From Dicaeum eximium (taxonomy: Eukaryota > Chordata > Aves > Passeriformes > Dicaeidae): a stretch of 64,000 nt of DNA. The notes under the pieces are model-generated. The model searched no databases, was not told the DNA's origin, and saw only the letters and a program-made list of their open reading frames with translations. Numbering within the stretch: the first letter of the stretch is position 1; every line of letters starts with the position of its first letter. Below are positions 1 to 13,253 of the stretch, piece after piece. The stretch covers positions 423,685 to 487,684 of the forward strand of contig VWZP01005794.1 of NCBI GenBank assembly GCA_013396995.1. The letters run 5' to 3'. The translations under genes and the position numbers were made by a program.

Positions 1-3000
1 TCCAAAACAAGTGAAAAAAAGCTACAGGATACATTCCAAAGATTAGACAGAAGAATGGGTTAAGGAAGAGATTGAAGAAGCCTCAGTCAGTTTCTGCCTT
101 AATCCAAGTGGTGTAAAAGGGAAGATATCATTTAACATGAGACTTCCTAGGAATCTCACTAGTGGATCCTATGGAGGAGTCATGAAATGAACAAGTCTCT
201 CAGCCTTCTTGGACATTTGGAGTTTTTTCACCCTGCTGTTCCAGTTCACAGCACACAGGAAGGAGTTCAGATGCCCTGGGTTAGAATTCATCTCATCTGA
301 GAGTTGGGAAGTATTTCAGATGTCGATGTCTAAACTGTAGACATTGGGACTTCTTTTAGAGTCAATGAAGAGTGATAGAGTTTTCTAGGACATAACAGGT
401 TTGGCCTACTTTAAAAACTTTCTGAAGAGTGAGATAAGTCATGCTTTAGAAGTATGTCAAAATTGTTCTCCTTCCCAATTGTTTGAGAAAGAACTGCAGG
501 ATTTCTGAAGCCCGAGTAAATGATATACAAGTCAATAATATTAAATGTCAGGTGTTTGTAGGAGCAAGGACCCTCTTATGAAATAGGTAATCAAAGATTG
601 ACCAGAGATATATTCCAACTGACCAGTCATCCAGAACCCTGACTAGGAAGAAGATGGGGGATTAGCCAGCAACAAGAAACAGGAAAGTAAAACAGCAATA
701 AGAACAACAACTAGACTTCAAAGAAATTAAGCTGCTTTTAAACATTTCAACTATTTATGCCAAGTGACTGAAAAGAAATATGCCAAAAGTGAGGAAAAAT
801 CTGTCCTTGCACCTAAATTTTGTCCTTATTACAGTCCTCTGAAAGTAAGTACCAAAGATTGCTAGATAATACATGGGAAGAGGTAGATAACTTTAATATT
901 TTCAGAAGAAAATCCTGTCTTCCTGACAGGACCTAATTACCAAACTGGAGGTGATCAAAGTGGACTGGATATCATCAGTAATGTAAAAACCTATGAGAAA
1001 CCTTCTTCCCTAGAGAGAATCACTGAAATTGGAAAGACTTTTAGAAAAGTTGTGGTATTGTTACTTAAATTCTGTGCAGACAAGCTCTGCAGTTACAGCT
1101 GTGCTCATGTGCTACACCTCCTCAGATGGATAGGACATATCTGCCTTTCTGTCTTTGCCCCAGTGTTGTGTTCTGTCACTTGAAGATTTGTGTTCAAATC
1201 AATGAGCCGTAAGTGAAAAAACTGCAAACCAATCTTTTACAGTCTTCACTTTTTCTTGCTGTTGCACATGTATAAAGTTAATTATTCACTGGAGAGAAAT
1301 ATAATTCTGGGTGGATATTCTAATCCTTGGACTATGGAAATGGGCTCACTTCTTTTCTGTATATACATAACCCAATGACTGTGCCATAATTTTGTATAAA
1401 CAGCCTCAATCTGACAGACTCCTAGAGATCTCCATCTCTGAAGAAAACAAAGAAAGGGCTTTCCTTGAGAAGTAAAATAAATTGCTCTAAGTCAAGATAG
1501 TCAGATGTTCTTTGAGGTAGCTCTAGCTGCAGGGCCATCCATTATTCTAGACTCGCATTGTCTCAAGGAGCTTCAAGTTATGATCTCTCTGGTACTGAAA
1601 GAACTCTGGCTCCAGGTCCTTGTTTGTAAAACGAGTTTAGAATTTCCTGGTGAGGTTTGCGGCTTTGGTGGGGTTTAATGAATGTTTGCACAGTATCTCA
1701 CAAGATTGAAAATGCTGAATAGTCATTAAATAATATTTTTAATAAAATTATCCATTGCCTTAATTGGAAAAAGATATCAAGGGATAGGATTGATCTTAAC
1801 TCTTTCCCATTATTGATTTTATAAAAGATTTCTTTAGTTAAAACAGGCAGAAGAGCAATGTATTCCTTCAAAACAATGATTATCCAAGCATTAACAGTCA
1901 GTTTTGGAGAACAATACTTCATAGTTTTACCATTAATATTTATTTGTTGCCAGAGTTTAGGGTGATAAGTATTATTGTTACAAGATTCACACTCACACCA
2001 AAAATTCCTAATCTTTTCACTAAGAATATCTCACATAAGAAGCCTGGTTAACCAAACAAGAAAATAAAGGTAGCAGGGCAGGTGATGGGAGCAAGAGATC
2101 TGACTTGTGATCTCAAGCAGCTCCCTGTAAGTATCACCGAAACTGGAGTTCTTTAATTCCAAGCTTTCTTCTAGCTGGTGTTTATATTACCTAAACTATG
2201 TTATTATATTAGAAAAAAAAAAAAATTTAATGAAACTACTCTTTTCTATGCTATCTGAAAATTTCTCAGTCTTGTTTACTTTAGGCATGCAAAGGGTAAG
2301 GCAATATTTTGCTTTAGGTGTCCAAAGCAAATAGTGCGATCTTATCAGACATAGAAAAATGCCATGTTGAAAGACATTCAAATAATTAAAGAAATGTGAA
2401 CAGGGAAGATGGGGTGAACTTCCCTTTAAACACAAATTTTAATAGGTAGTACATGCATTGAGTAAAGAGGAAAAAACAGATTATTGAGAAATTATTTAAA
2501 CTTCTTTTTACAGGTAAGGAAAACATTTACTTTATGCAAGTTTTATAGCTAGCAGCATCTAATTTCAAGAAAAGAAAGAGAACTTGCACTAAAAGCTTTT
2601 TACTACAGTAAATTGCTTTTTTCTTTTCAGGAATGGGTATTGAGTTGATGCTAAGGAAAAGGTTGAAACCTGTAAAACAGGCTGCAGTTACTAATAATGA
2701 TCTTAACATGCCCCAATTGCAAAGTAAACCGTAAGGGAGTTTAAGGGCAGGTTACGAAAATGTATTTTCATTTCACAGTTGATGCTTTTGATTAATTGGT
2801 AAGGTTCAAGTGTCAGACAGTAACTCATGGTTATTCAATCACTGCTGATTGCATGATCATGCCTTTATGACCTTATGTGTTGGAAGGAAGAAAGGACATG
2901 GCTGTTCTTGAAATGAAAACATGAATAAAGTCCTGACTTTTCAGTCTGTCTGTCCTTCTCAGTGCAGTCAGTGTCTGAACACTTACCAAGGGTTTTAGCT

Positions 3001-3991
3001 CCATGTGCCAGGAACTACAGGAAATTTTCCCAAGGACAGAGGAGGGGTTGTCAGTGAGGCCTTGACTCTTGTGTGTGCCACATCCATTGCTTGGTGCACC
3101 TTTCCCCAGAGCATCCAGGGATAGTTAAACATCTGTAGACTGACTGGAGCTGGTGGGGCTTCACTCAGACACATGGCTTGGCCCCACAGAGTCCCCACTA
3201 CAGAGACACTCATCCCAGTACTCAGCAGCACAGTAAGACTGGTTTAAATTCCACAGACTGAATGTTTCCCAATTTGCTTATTGTGACTAGATACTGTAAA
3301 AAATTAGCCTTTCTTATTTGTCTTATTCCATCATATCTTGAAACAATTCCACGGCATATTCTTCATTTTTCTGTACCCAAAACTGTAGTGTAGAAGTTTA
3401 CTGATATGATAACAAAGACTGTAGAAAACATTATTAAAATAATAGGAAATGTTTTCCAGAAAATAAATTTTGAACTTTAAATTCCTTTTAGTTATGCTTG
3501 AGAACTTATTCTTTAAATTACTTTCAGTCATAGAACAAAATCATATCATATGGTCTGATCATATAAAAACATGCTAGCTGTCCAGAATTTTAATTATAGG
3601 TTGTTGGCAACAAATACTTACTAACAATCTGCAGATCAGAAGCTATTTCTAAAAATTAAATACCTCTTAATGTCAAATAGCTGCAAAAAACCCCCTTAGG
3701 CCCAAGGTCAATTCACAAACAGGCGAAGATATTTGTAAGGATGTAAGAATAATCAAATAGGATATTTGTAATTAATTATTCATCCATTTCTACTACAGAA
3801 TACAAAGGGAATTATGCATTCATAAACCAGTATTTCTGTTCTACATCATTTCACATGTGGGATGTTAGCAAAGAAGGGACATCTTTCTCTCCCTTGTGGC
3901 CTGCTGATCTCTGTAACCCCTGGGTGCGTACCTGACACGCAACATTTACCTTCCCATAAAGAGTGTGATGGCTGCAAAACAGATGAGATGG

Positions 3992-4075
3992 GATGATGAT
4001 GATGATGATGATGACTGAGATGAGATGAGATGAGATGAGATGAGATGAGATGAGATGAGATGAGATGAGATGAGA
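3992..4075. repeat. Compound microsatellite (GAT)7 and (TGAGA)12
   Basis: Seven perfect GAT units (3992-4012) are followed after three bases by twelve perfect TGAGA pentamers (4016-4075). The surrounding sequence (agatgagatggg) looks like degraded copies of the same motif, which suggests expansion from a purine-rich seed. It lies deep in the upstream intron. Confidence 0.97.
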
Positions 4076-4593
4076 TATAAGACCAACTGCTTAGCCACAG
4101 CTTCCCTCCTAATGCATGTCTTCACTGGATACTCCCTTTTTAAAAGGATAAACTGTGAAACCTTTTAAATGTATTCCTATAATGAGCAGCTTAAATGATG
4201 TCCTCTCAATTTCCTCAGGAAAATAGTTACCATACTCTACCTCCACATTCATCATTGCCTGCTTAGGTTTTGTTGGGAGTAGGACAATTTTGGCACAACC
4301 AGGGTGGTGGAGATGCTTCCAGTGTGGAGGTAAATGACCGCAGTTCTCTGTCAGAGTGTTGGGCACATAGGCAACTGTCTTCCCAAGGGGATTTGCACTG
4401 GCAAAAGCAGTGCAGCAACATAAACATCAGCAAAGATTGCTAAAGCAATCCCAGGTTTCACTGCTGAGTTCAGTTGTCGCCTTTCATTGTGCAACTTCAC
4501 TTGTTTTTCCATCTATTTATAATGTAATTTCTTTTTGTAAGAGAACAGACAGGAGCATATTGAGATGCCTTGTCTCAAACTCACCCAGAGTGA

Positions 4594-4615
4594 GTGGGGG
4601 TACTTAAACCCCCAC
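4594..4615. other. Small perfect hairpin
   Basis: GTGGGGGT at 4594-4601 pairs with ACCCCCAC at 4608-4615 around a 6-nt loop. A similar but shorter hairpin with six G-C/A-T pairs lies at 9420-9437. Either may be chance. No pyrimidine run suggesting a terminator or RNA gene follows. Confidence 0.5.
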
Positions 4616-7600
4616 CTTGTCCCAGGAATAGGAGTCACCCTTTGGCCCATCCCTGCCACATGGAAAATGTGGGTGCTAGTGATTGTGGGGAAAGGCAATT
4701 AATGTCTGCAGTGTTTGTCACAGATCCAAAACAGAGCTCAGCCAGGCAGAAAAGAGACAGCACCCTGATTTGAAAAATTCCCAATCTGGAGGTTATGTAA
4801 AGAGGAAGATTGTCAGTTTGTTACTATGGCAACAGGTTTAAAAGGGATCCTGTCACCAGGCTGCTATTTCTTCCTGTACCCCGTAGGAAAATCAGGATGA
4901 GTCCTCCTCCATCTCAGTGGGTTGAACTGAACAGAAAAGTTCACCATACAATGGCAAAGCAGCAAGAGGCAGCACCAAGGGTGTACACCTGAGCAGATAA
5001 TGATGGACTCCGAAAAGTAAAACAATTCTTTTGGGTCAGACTATAGCTAAAACTAAAATTTTTGGTAAATCAAAACTCTGTAAAGAACTGATGCTGAAGC
5101 AAACAAAAAAATAAATTCTTTTTTTTTTTGGTTCTGATAATTTAAAAGCTGAATTAGTGTTTAAAAAAAAAAGAAATAGAAAGGTAGTTTTGAAATAGAA
5201 TGGTATTTTAAATCAAGCAGTCATAGTCCTATGACAATAGTCAATGCTTTCAGTAATTAATTATTACATTATTTCTTTCCCAGAAGAGCACTCTGAAAAA
5301 TAAATGAAATCTTTAAAACACATCCATGTTTTAAAGAAATAATAAAAGGCAATTTAGAGGGAATAGGCAATAAATATTTTTGCTTGGATACATAAGCATT
5401 AGTTCTTGCAGTCTTTGCATTAGTATTGGATGGAGTGGAAAACTTCCTCCGTTATGTATCTTCAGAAAAAGTGGACCAACCCAGAAGAATTCCAGAAACA
5501 CTAAGAAAAAAAAATCAAGGACGGAGATCATAAATATCAGCATTATTTTTTGTTTGTTTGATTTTTATTTGAGAATCAATTATAAGTATTTCTTAGTAGA
5601 AGAGAAACCCTGGAGATTTGGTGGTTCCATCCAGCTGAATAGCTGGTCCAAGTGTTTGGATCCTTGGGATTAAATTTTGGGAATTATGCTATCAAAGGCA
5701 GTATCTCAAAAGAACCAGTTTCACTCTTCCATGCCATCATCTTTCTGACTGGAAACCCTTGCAGGTTTCTAACACATTTACTCCAGTCCAGCACAAATTG
5801 CACTTTCTGCAAAATGCAGCCCTGATTAGAAATGATCTACCTCGAGTAACACAGGTGTCATAGGTGAGATGACCAAGAACTTTCTCAGCAAATGTTTACA
5901 ACTAATCCTGGCCCCATGAAGTTAATGGGAGATTTGTTGCTGCTATCAACATTACAAGGATTTCCCTTGTACTTCCAGAGTTGTGCATAGATTTCTGTGC
6001 ATACCTTTGAGTTGTACCCTGCAATTACTTTGGCTTCCTTTAATTGCAGAGAAAATAGCGACAGTTTTACGACCACGAGGGAAATGGATTGTCTCATGAC
6101 CTAATAACTGCAAGCAGCAAAATTTTATCCTTTAGGAAAGGAAATCTATAAAGCCAGGCACAATAAAGAACAAAAGAAGTTTAATGGTCTTGGGCTAGCA
6201 TTTCTGCTTTGTATTTGGAAGCATTTTAACCAATTTTTCAATTATATTCACATAGTGAAGCCCCAGTTGACTCCATACAGCTGGATTTTTCCAGAAAATA
6301 AGCTTATGTGTTAGTTATTTTAGGTCAGTCCAGTCCTGCTACATTAGATTTTTTTCAAACCTTTGCTGATCATACAGATTCTCTGAAGAAATATTAGTCA
6401 TAAATCATTTTGTGGACTTACCTGTGTCATACCACTGTTGAAAGGTGAATAATGGTAATATACTTCAAACTTGAAAAGCACTGTGAATGTCTGTGTTGTT
6501 GGTACCAAGACATCACACACTTCAAACCAATGGAAATTAATTTCGCACGATCCTGAGGACTCCCTGCATTGTTCCACTCCATATCCTCGAGCTCTATAGA
6601 AATCCCATATTGCTTCTCATGGATTTCTGTCTTGTCCTTTTTCATGGCATGGGCCCAATATTGTGACTTTCATCCTTTCCATACAGTATAAGGGCTGTTT
6701 TTTCTACCGGAAGATGTGAGATGTCTTCATTCTTCAAATACTGTTTCCACATTTCTTCATTTTCACAAATAGCATGCCCTGTTCTCCAAGCCAGGCAGTC
6801 AGTGCTGTAACCTGGCTTTAGCTTGTCCCAGGTCACAGCTTTCCCCAGTTATCACAACTCTGCACTTTCCTTTCTCCCAGTACATTGTGCTTTGAGTCCC
6901 CCGCCAGCCTGTTCACCACCTCCAAGGTTCCATTCTTGCTCATAGACTATTATTCTGCACTCCTTTTATTATATACCCTTTTCTCTTATCATGTTTATTT
7001 ATCTCAGAAATAAATCCCTTGAGATGTTGGACTGTCAGTCTACTAACCTTTATTTGAAAGATGGATAGACATGGAAAAGTGTTGGGCTGAACAGTAGGAT
7101 TTGGTGCTATCAAATATTTGTTCCACATGCAGACACCTGTGTAACAGTGCTCAAAACTGAGTGTACTGAATAAATTGCAGCATTCCACATGGTCCCTACT
7201 CCTCCCTTTGGGTTTTCTGACTTTGCTCCAATTTGGTATGCTCTGGACTCTGGTGCTGTTCTAAGAATACAATTTGAATGTCCATTTTTATCTAACATGG
7301 GAACTTCAAAAACCATCTTACCCTTGGTCATTATTTGTCGTGTGATTCCACTGAATTAGCTTGGGCTGTCAAAACATTTTCCACAGTTTAGCAGATCCAT
7401 GTGCCTCAGATCACCTAAACTTATGCATTTTTGATGTAGGTTTCTGCAGAGGAGCTTGTCAGCCACAGTTTTTGCCATAGTCAACAGAGACAAATATGTA
7501 CATGAAGGGTAGTATTAATCTGTCATTTTTGGACACACAGTTCAGACTTCAAAAGAATCATGCCAGTTTCTCTCAGGTTTTGTTTTTCTCGGAAAAATAA

Positions 7601-10600
7601 ACCACATCCAGACTGCACATTTGTAATGATCTTTGGCTGATGTTGTTCTTGAAATCACACCTATGTACCGGTTCCTATTTATGCAGTATGAAACTGTGAT
7701 GGCAGCAGTTCAGCTGTACGGGCTGGACACACCCTCTAGCTCTGTTCACACTGCCAGTGCAAGCAGCCATACATGCTGCCACACACTGCCCAGGATTCTG
7801 AACAGAGAAGTATTCCTTTTTCAGGTTTATGTGTCAGAACAAACCAAGCCACACGCAGCCAATGTGCTGTTTGACAGCTTTGGGCATTTTGGTGTTTGGT
7901 TTTAAGTCCTCAGAGCTATCTACTTCTTCTATTTGACAGACGTTGTGCAGAGAGACCGGGTGCATAAAGTACCTTGTTGCAACCGTGCTGTAAGAACCAA
8001 TATAACTTGTCTTTGAGGGGATGACACTCAATATTCAATATTTCAAGTAACCAGCCTGAGCAGTTATGTAGGAATTCAGGGAAAGGTCAATGCACTGCAT
8101 GAAGAGCACACACATCACCGAAAATACAAGTCATCTTCTAAAAGATGGTCACTCAATCTTTGCAATTTTATGTAAATTTTGTACCAGATGTTGTGCTACA
8201 TAAATAGGTTGGAAATCTCATGAGACCATTGCAGAAGCTTAAGGCATTTGCATTTCCAGGACTTCTTCCTTGCACTTGGCCAATTAGTCACTCTTCTCAA
8301 TCCCTGTAAATATTCATTTGCAAGGCTAGTATAGAACAGAGAAAAGTACTATGACAAGTTAATGAGGAAACAGTTCTCATATAATACTACTTAATGCAGA
8401 CCCTGAACAGACATTTTCCCAGCTAAAACATTTTAATTATCCATTTTTGTGTTTAATGTCTACTTATTTAATATGCCCATTTTCCCAATATGTCATTTTT
8501 TATTATTTATACATAAAGCTGTGAGTATATATTTTCCATAATGCATTTCAACACTGATTCAACTTTGTGAAACAGCAGCAATCTGGTTTTGTCTATCACC
8601 TTTTTTTGAAAGCTAGATTAGGTAGCTCTTTTCAGCACTGCATTTTCCTGGTTACACTAGGCAGAAGAACAGTTCCTTCTCCAATGGAAACAACACTGAT
8701 GTTTCAGATGGAAAAGCAGTTTTTACTGACAGACTTATAAGGTTAAAGCAATTCAAATTAATTTCTCAGTAGAAAGAAAAGTAAGGAAAAAAACAGGCAT
8801 CATTTAGTAGTTCCAGAGTGTATTATCATGCCCTGAAGACTTGCTTCTAATATGCAACACACAAAAGATTTGTGGAGATATGCACTTCTTCTGAATGTCA
8901 AAGAAGTTTCTGTGGTTTTGTATTGATGCTCTTTAGCCAAGAGCAGTGTTCCAGGAACTCTAGAAATACACAGATCTTATGTTTCATTACTTAGAGGGTT
9001 TTAGCTTTCTGACCTAGAACATTAATAGCAATTCTAATTCATCCTTTCAAACACTATTCTTGGTCCTTGAACCTATCTTTCTTTCCTTGATACTGACTAG
9101 CACAAGAAAAAACCTTGGGTGATCTAAAAATTCTAGCCAGTCCCCAAACACAGGCAAACCAACATCTGCTTTGAGCAAGAGAACAACTCTCACAAAGTCC
9201 AGGACTGAAAACAGGAGAAAAAAAAAGTAGGACATGAAATGGCATAACAGGGAAAGAGTTTAAAGGGATAGAAAGAGAAGCAAAAATCCTTCCATCTGCC
9301 AAGGTTAAGGGTTGACATATCTGTACAGCAGTGTCTGAAAAAGAAGAGCTTCAAGGGATTTCCAGGGTTTTGGAATTACTGGATTCTCTGACATAACAGC
9401 CCATGTCTTGTTCTAAATCCACCCCCAACAGTGGGGGTCTTTAAATATTATCTGACTATCCATTGAAGTTTATTGGAAGATTCCATTTTGCTCTGATGAA
9501 ATCTAAAAAAAAGCCATTCCTATGCTCTCACATAATATATTTTCCTCTGTTCCTATTCCTTTATCTCCTTGTCTGCTTTGGGTTATGTTTATTTGTTCTT
9601 CTGTCTCATTTTAGCTCTTTAGTTCTGATGGTGGCATTTTATATTTTTAGAGCGGTTGCCCAGAGCAAACATAGGAGCTGCTGTAAAAAAACCCCAAACT
9701 TCAAGTTATAGACTAAGACCTCAGTCCAATCTGTCATTATTTGATCCATCAAATATTAAACTATTTCATTATACCAAAATATTAAATTTCTTTTGAAAGG
9801 ATTGAGAAAAAAATTGCTGTAGCTTTATGAATTTTTATTAATCAGCTGTGCTGTGGTCATTGACCATAGACACACTTTTAGCCCCTTGCAAATACTAGAA
9901 AAGCATGTTAGATTAATTGAATTTTAAGCTAGCACATTTTTCTTGGCAGGCTAAGAGCTAGCACATGGGCAATTACACTGCTCTGGTACCACAGAATAAT
10001 TCATTCTGGTACAGAATGAACAGCTCAACTGTTTCTTCAAGCACTTCAGTCTCCTGAAGAAAGTTGACTGAATAATACAAAGCACAAATTACTTGATAAA
10101 TTGATATATTGTATTTCAAAACTCTGAAGATTTTTTAAAAGATTTGTATGAAGAGCTAGTTGCGTCTGGAATAAAGAACAAGTTTGATGTCCTAGATTTA
10201 CAAACCTAATTGGAGTGATAAATTTAAATGATGCACATATAAGTAATTTGGGAGTTTATCTAGTTTTAGTTACTCTCTATGACAAAGTTAAGAGGGGGCA
10301 ATTACTTCTGGAAAACATCTACTTCTTAATTCGTGTTTTAATTATTTTGATTACACTTAATAAATGCTTATAGCAGTTTCTAGCTACTGTGTTTCAAACA
10401 ACAATAATTCAGACATTCCATGTAGAACATAAAATGCTAAATGAAAGCATGCTATGTGAAAGCAACATACAGAAAATTGTATTTTTCTATAGTTGCAATG
10501 AGCTGGAATCACAGGGAGCCATGAGGGACAGAAAAGCTGTTGTTAGATTATCCATTGCAGTGCAGTCAAATCATCACTTCTCGTATTCCTAGGGATGTGA

Positions 10601-10997
10601 CAGGACAAAAATATTTGAAGCCTTCTGGGCTACGTTTGATGTTGCATAAGCCTAAAGAAATCACTAGGGACTAGCAATTTTGTGCTGGAGAACTCATTTA
10701 AAATTATTTTCTTATTCTCTTTCTTTCATTCTGGATCTCTGTCATGCCCTTAAGTTTTTTTTGGCTGAATACATTGGTGAGGCATAGTGCAAGTTATATT
10801 CATTCATAGATGTGCAAGATTGTGATGAAAAGGCTGAGGTTGACTCTCATCATGCTTTTGAGTGACAGAAGAGCTTCCTTCCACCTTCCTCTGGCTCACA
10901 ACTCTGTGAACATTAATATCAGAAAATTCATATGGGCTTTGGAAAGTATTTCCTATATTGCAGCTTCCTATTTCAGTAAAAGGAGAGCAATACCTTC

Positions 10998-11160
10998 CAC
11001 AATCATAGAATAGTTTGGGTTGGAAGGCACCTTTAAAGGTCATCTAATCCAACCTCCCTGTAATAGCCAGGGACATCTTCAATGAGATCAACCTCTTCCA
11101 GTGTTTTACCACCCTCATTGTAAAAAAAAACTCCTTCAGTCTATTTAATCTTATGGGTTT
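10998..11160 (-). repeat. CR1 LINE 3' fragment
   Basis: The motif atcatagaatagtttgggtt ggaagg at 11003 is the reverse complement of the CR1 3' end (CCTTCCAACCCAAAC..ATTCTATGAT). The following aggtcatctaatccaacctc continues the match upstream in the element. The element is therefore on the minus strand with its 3' terminus at the low coordinate. It is heavily 5'-truncated, as is usual for CR1. Confidence 0.9.
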
Positions 11161-13253
11161 GTAAGAGCTATGGTAATAATCTCTGTCAGGTGCTTTTGGG
11201 AACCCTTTGGGAAGTACAGACTAAGTAAATTCAACGCATGGTTCATTATTATTCCCCTGATAATGTTTGGTAGTATCCTGGGTAAAGTACCACTAATTAC
11301 AGGACTACTTATGTGGCTGAATTCCAAAGCACTGTTATAATTTACTGCCATGCCTGTATATAATCAAAATTACATCATTTCAGAGAAACAGTTATATTTC
11401 CTTCCTGTAACTAAATATATGCAATGTATTAGAACCTAAACAGGACAACAGACTGAGTAATCAGCAGAAACAAGATTTTATTTTAATGTGATAATAGCCA
11501 AGAATTAAGTAAAAGAAACAGACAGGAAAACAAAATAGAAACAGAAAAGGATACATGCACAGACCCATCAGTTTGATGCCATGATAAAGTATGGAGGTGG
11601 CCTTTGTACTTTTAGATCCATCTTTGACTTCATGTGGCATCATTGTGCCTAGGCTGAAGAATACTTCACTGTTTATTAGTTTAATGCTGCATTCATTTTA
11701 AAACATTGTGTGCAATTCTGTTGAAATTAGGGTGTAATAAAATTATCAAAGCATCTCCCACAATACAAAATATACAGCATTTAGGTTATGAGATAGCTGA
11801 TGCTAAAGACTTGCAACCAATTGCCTTATGTATTGAAGGTTTCATGCTGTAACACATATTAGTTGAATAAAATGAGGGATATGAGTATTGATCTGTTTCA
11901 TGACCATATCCAGACATTGAGTTTTCATCAGCAGTGGAAATATGATTTAGGAGAGCTTTGTCATATGGTTAGAAACCCTTCAAAGTGCTGTCAATTAGTG
12001 TGTTATCTCTACAGTCTGGTTTCAAGTGTCTAGTTAATAGCTATTCTCTGGCTTCCATTGTGGTTGAGACCTGTAACTTCCTTGTATCAACCACCTGTGC
12101 AAGATTATTTAGATTCTTAGAGCAAATTTGCAGAAAGGCTGTGCTAAGTGGGTTGTATAAACACTTACACATCTGTCTTATCCTCTAAAGGATTATCTTG
12201 CATCTTATCTCTTTGTCTGCTGTTGAAATGTTTCTTAAATAAGCTGAAATTGAAGAGGGGAAGTGAATGAGAAAATCAAATGGAAATATTTCTGGGGTTG
12301 TTTTTAATTTTCTGTTTGTAACATTTGACAGCTGCAAGAAATTGCATGAGAGAAAAAAAATCAAAGGCTTAAGTATCAAAATCTTTGCTTACAAGCTACT
12401 CTTATTTAGCAATCATGCTTGCATAATAACCACAACTTGGAGCACACGATTCATAGGAACGAGTAATCAAGTATATAAAACCCTATAGCTTGTACCTAAA
12501 TATATTTGGGGTTTTTCCAGGAATAACTCAGAGTGATTAAGTAAATATTTTGTAGTGTGGTCATAAAAAGGGGAAAACTGCCTAATAGAGTATATGCTAC
12601 ATGTATGGTAATAGCAATAATACTTCTGGACTAATGATAACAGATGTTCAAATAGTATCAAATGCTTATTGATAAACTGTTTAGCAATATAAAAATTTAG
12701 CTTCATTTCAGCATGTTCATATTTTTTTCTTCTTGCTGTTTATTATTTATATTTATGATGAGTGGACTTAGGATCATGAAGCTGAGATTCATTGAAGAAA
12801 ATGTAGTTCACTTTAGGGTACAAAAATGACTCAGTGGAGAAAGGATACATTTAATATATCCAACTGTGAAACCACCAAAATAGAAACTAGACCCATGTGA
12901 CTTAAATGATTAGCCACAAAGCTTGACATATGAGCTATAAATATTAAATAATAAACTGAATACTTGAATGTATCCATTAAATTTGAGTAAATTTACACAA
13001 TGAATAGCTTCATAACATCCAGAATTCCTAGCACACAATTTTGCAAAGAGAAAGGAGGGTGTGTCCACCCCATAATTTACTTATAGTGAACAATTGTAAT
13101 CAGTTTTAAATGGTGGAAGAAATTTCATAAATGGTGAGACCTTTCTACCAAGGTCATAGAGAAAAAACGTTTAGTTTTATCAATATACTTGGAATTTTCA
13201 AGTTAATCTTTCAATCAGACACATAACACAGGTTTTATGTGTTCCCATGACAG

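Larger units (their letters stand above)
1..13253 (+). other. DLGAP2: Intron or 5' flank upstream of the large DLGAP2 exon
   Basis: This is AT-rich sequence with stops in all frames at short intervals. Because the exon at 13254 begins mid-codon, this stretch is expected to be intron, at least in its 3' part. I looked for the short upstream coding exon expected from mammalian DLGAP2 and did not recognise it. Apart from the simple repeats near 4.0 kb, a CR1 fragment at 11.0 kb and a few small hairpins, I see no supported feature. Confidence 0.75.

Noticed and set aside
7633..7905. 90-codon plus-strand open frame
   Set aside because: No recognisable domain. It overlaps a minus-strand open frame and is not supported by splice sites.
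4594..9437. Two G/C-stem hairpins (4594-4615 and 9420-9437) as possible small RNA genes
   Set aside because: Stems of 8 and 6 bp are too short for a microRNA precursor, and no RNA-gene signature surrounds them.
1..13253. Upstream DLGAP2 coding exon
   Set aside because: I searched by eye for the short leader exon expected before the Asp-x-Gln-Tyr junction and found no convincing match, so it is probably upstream of the window.
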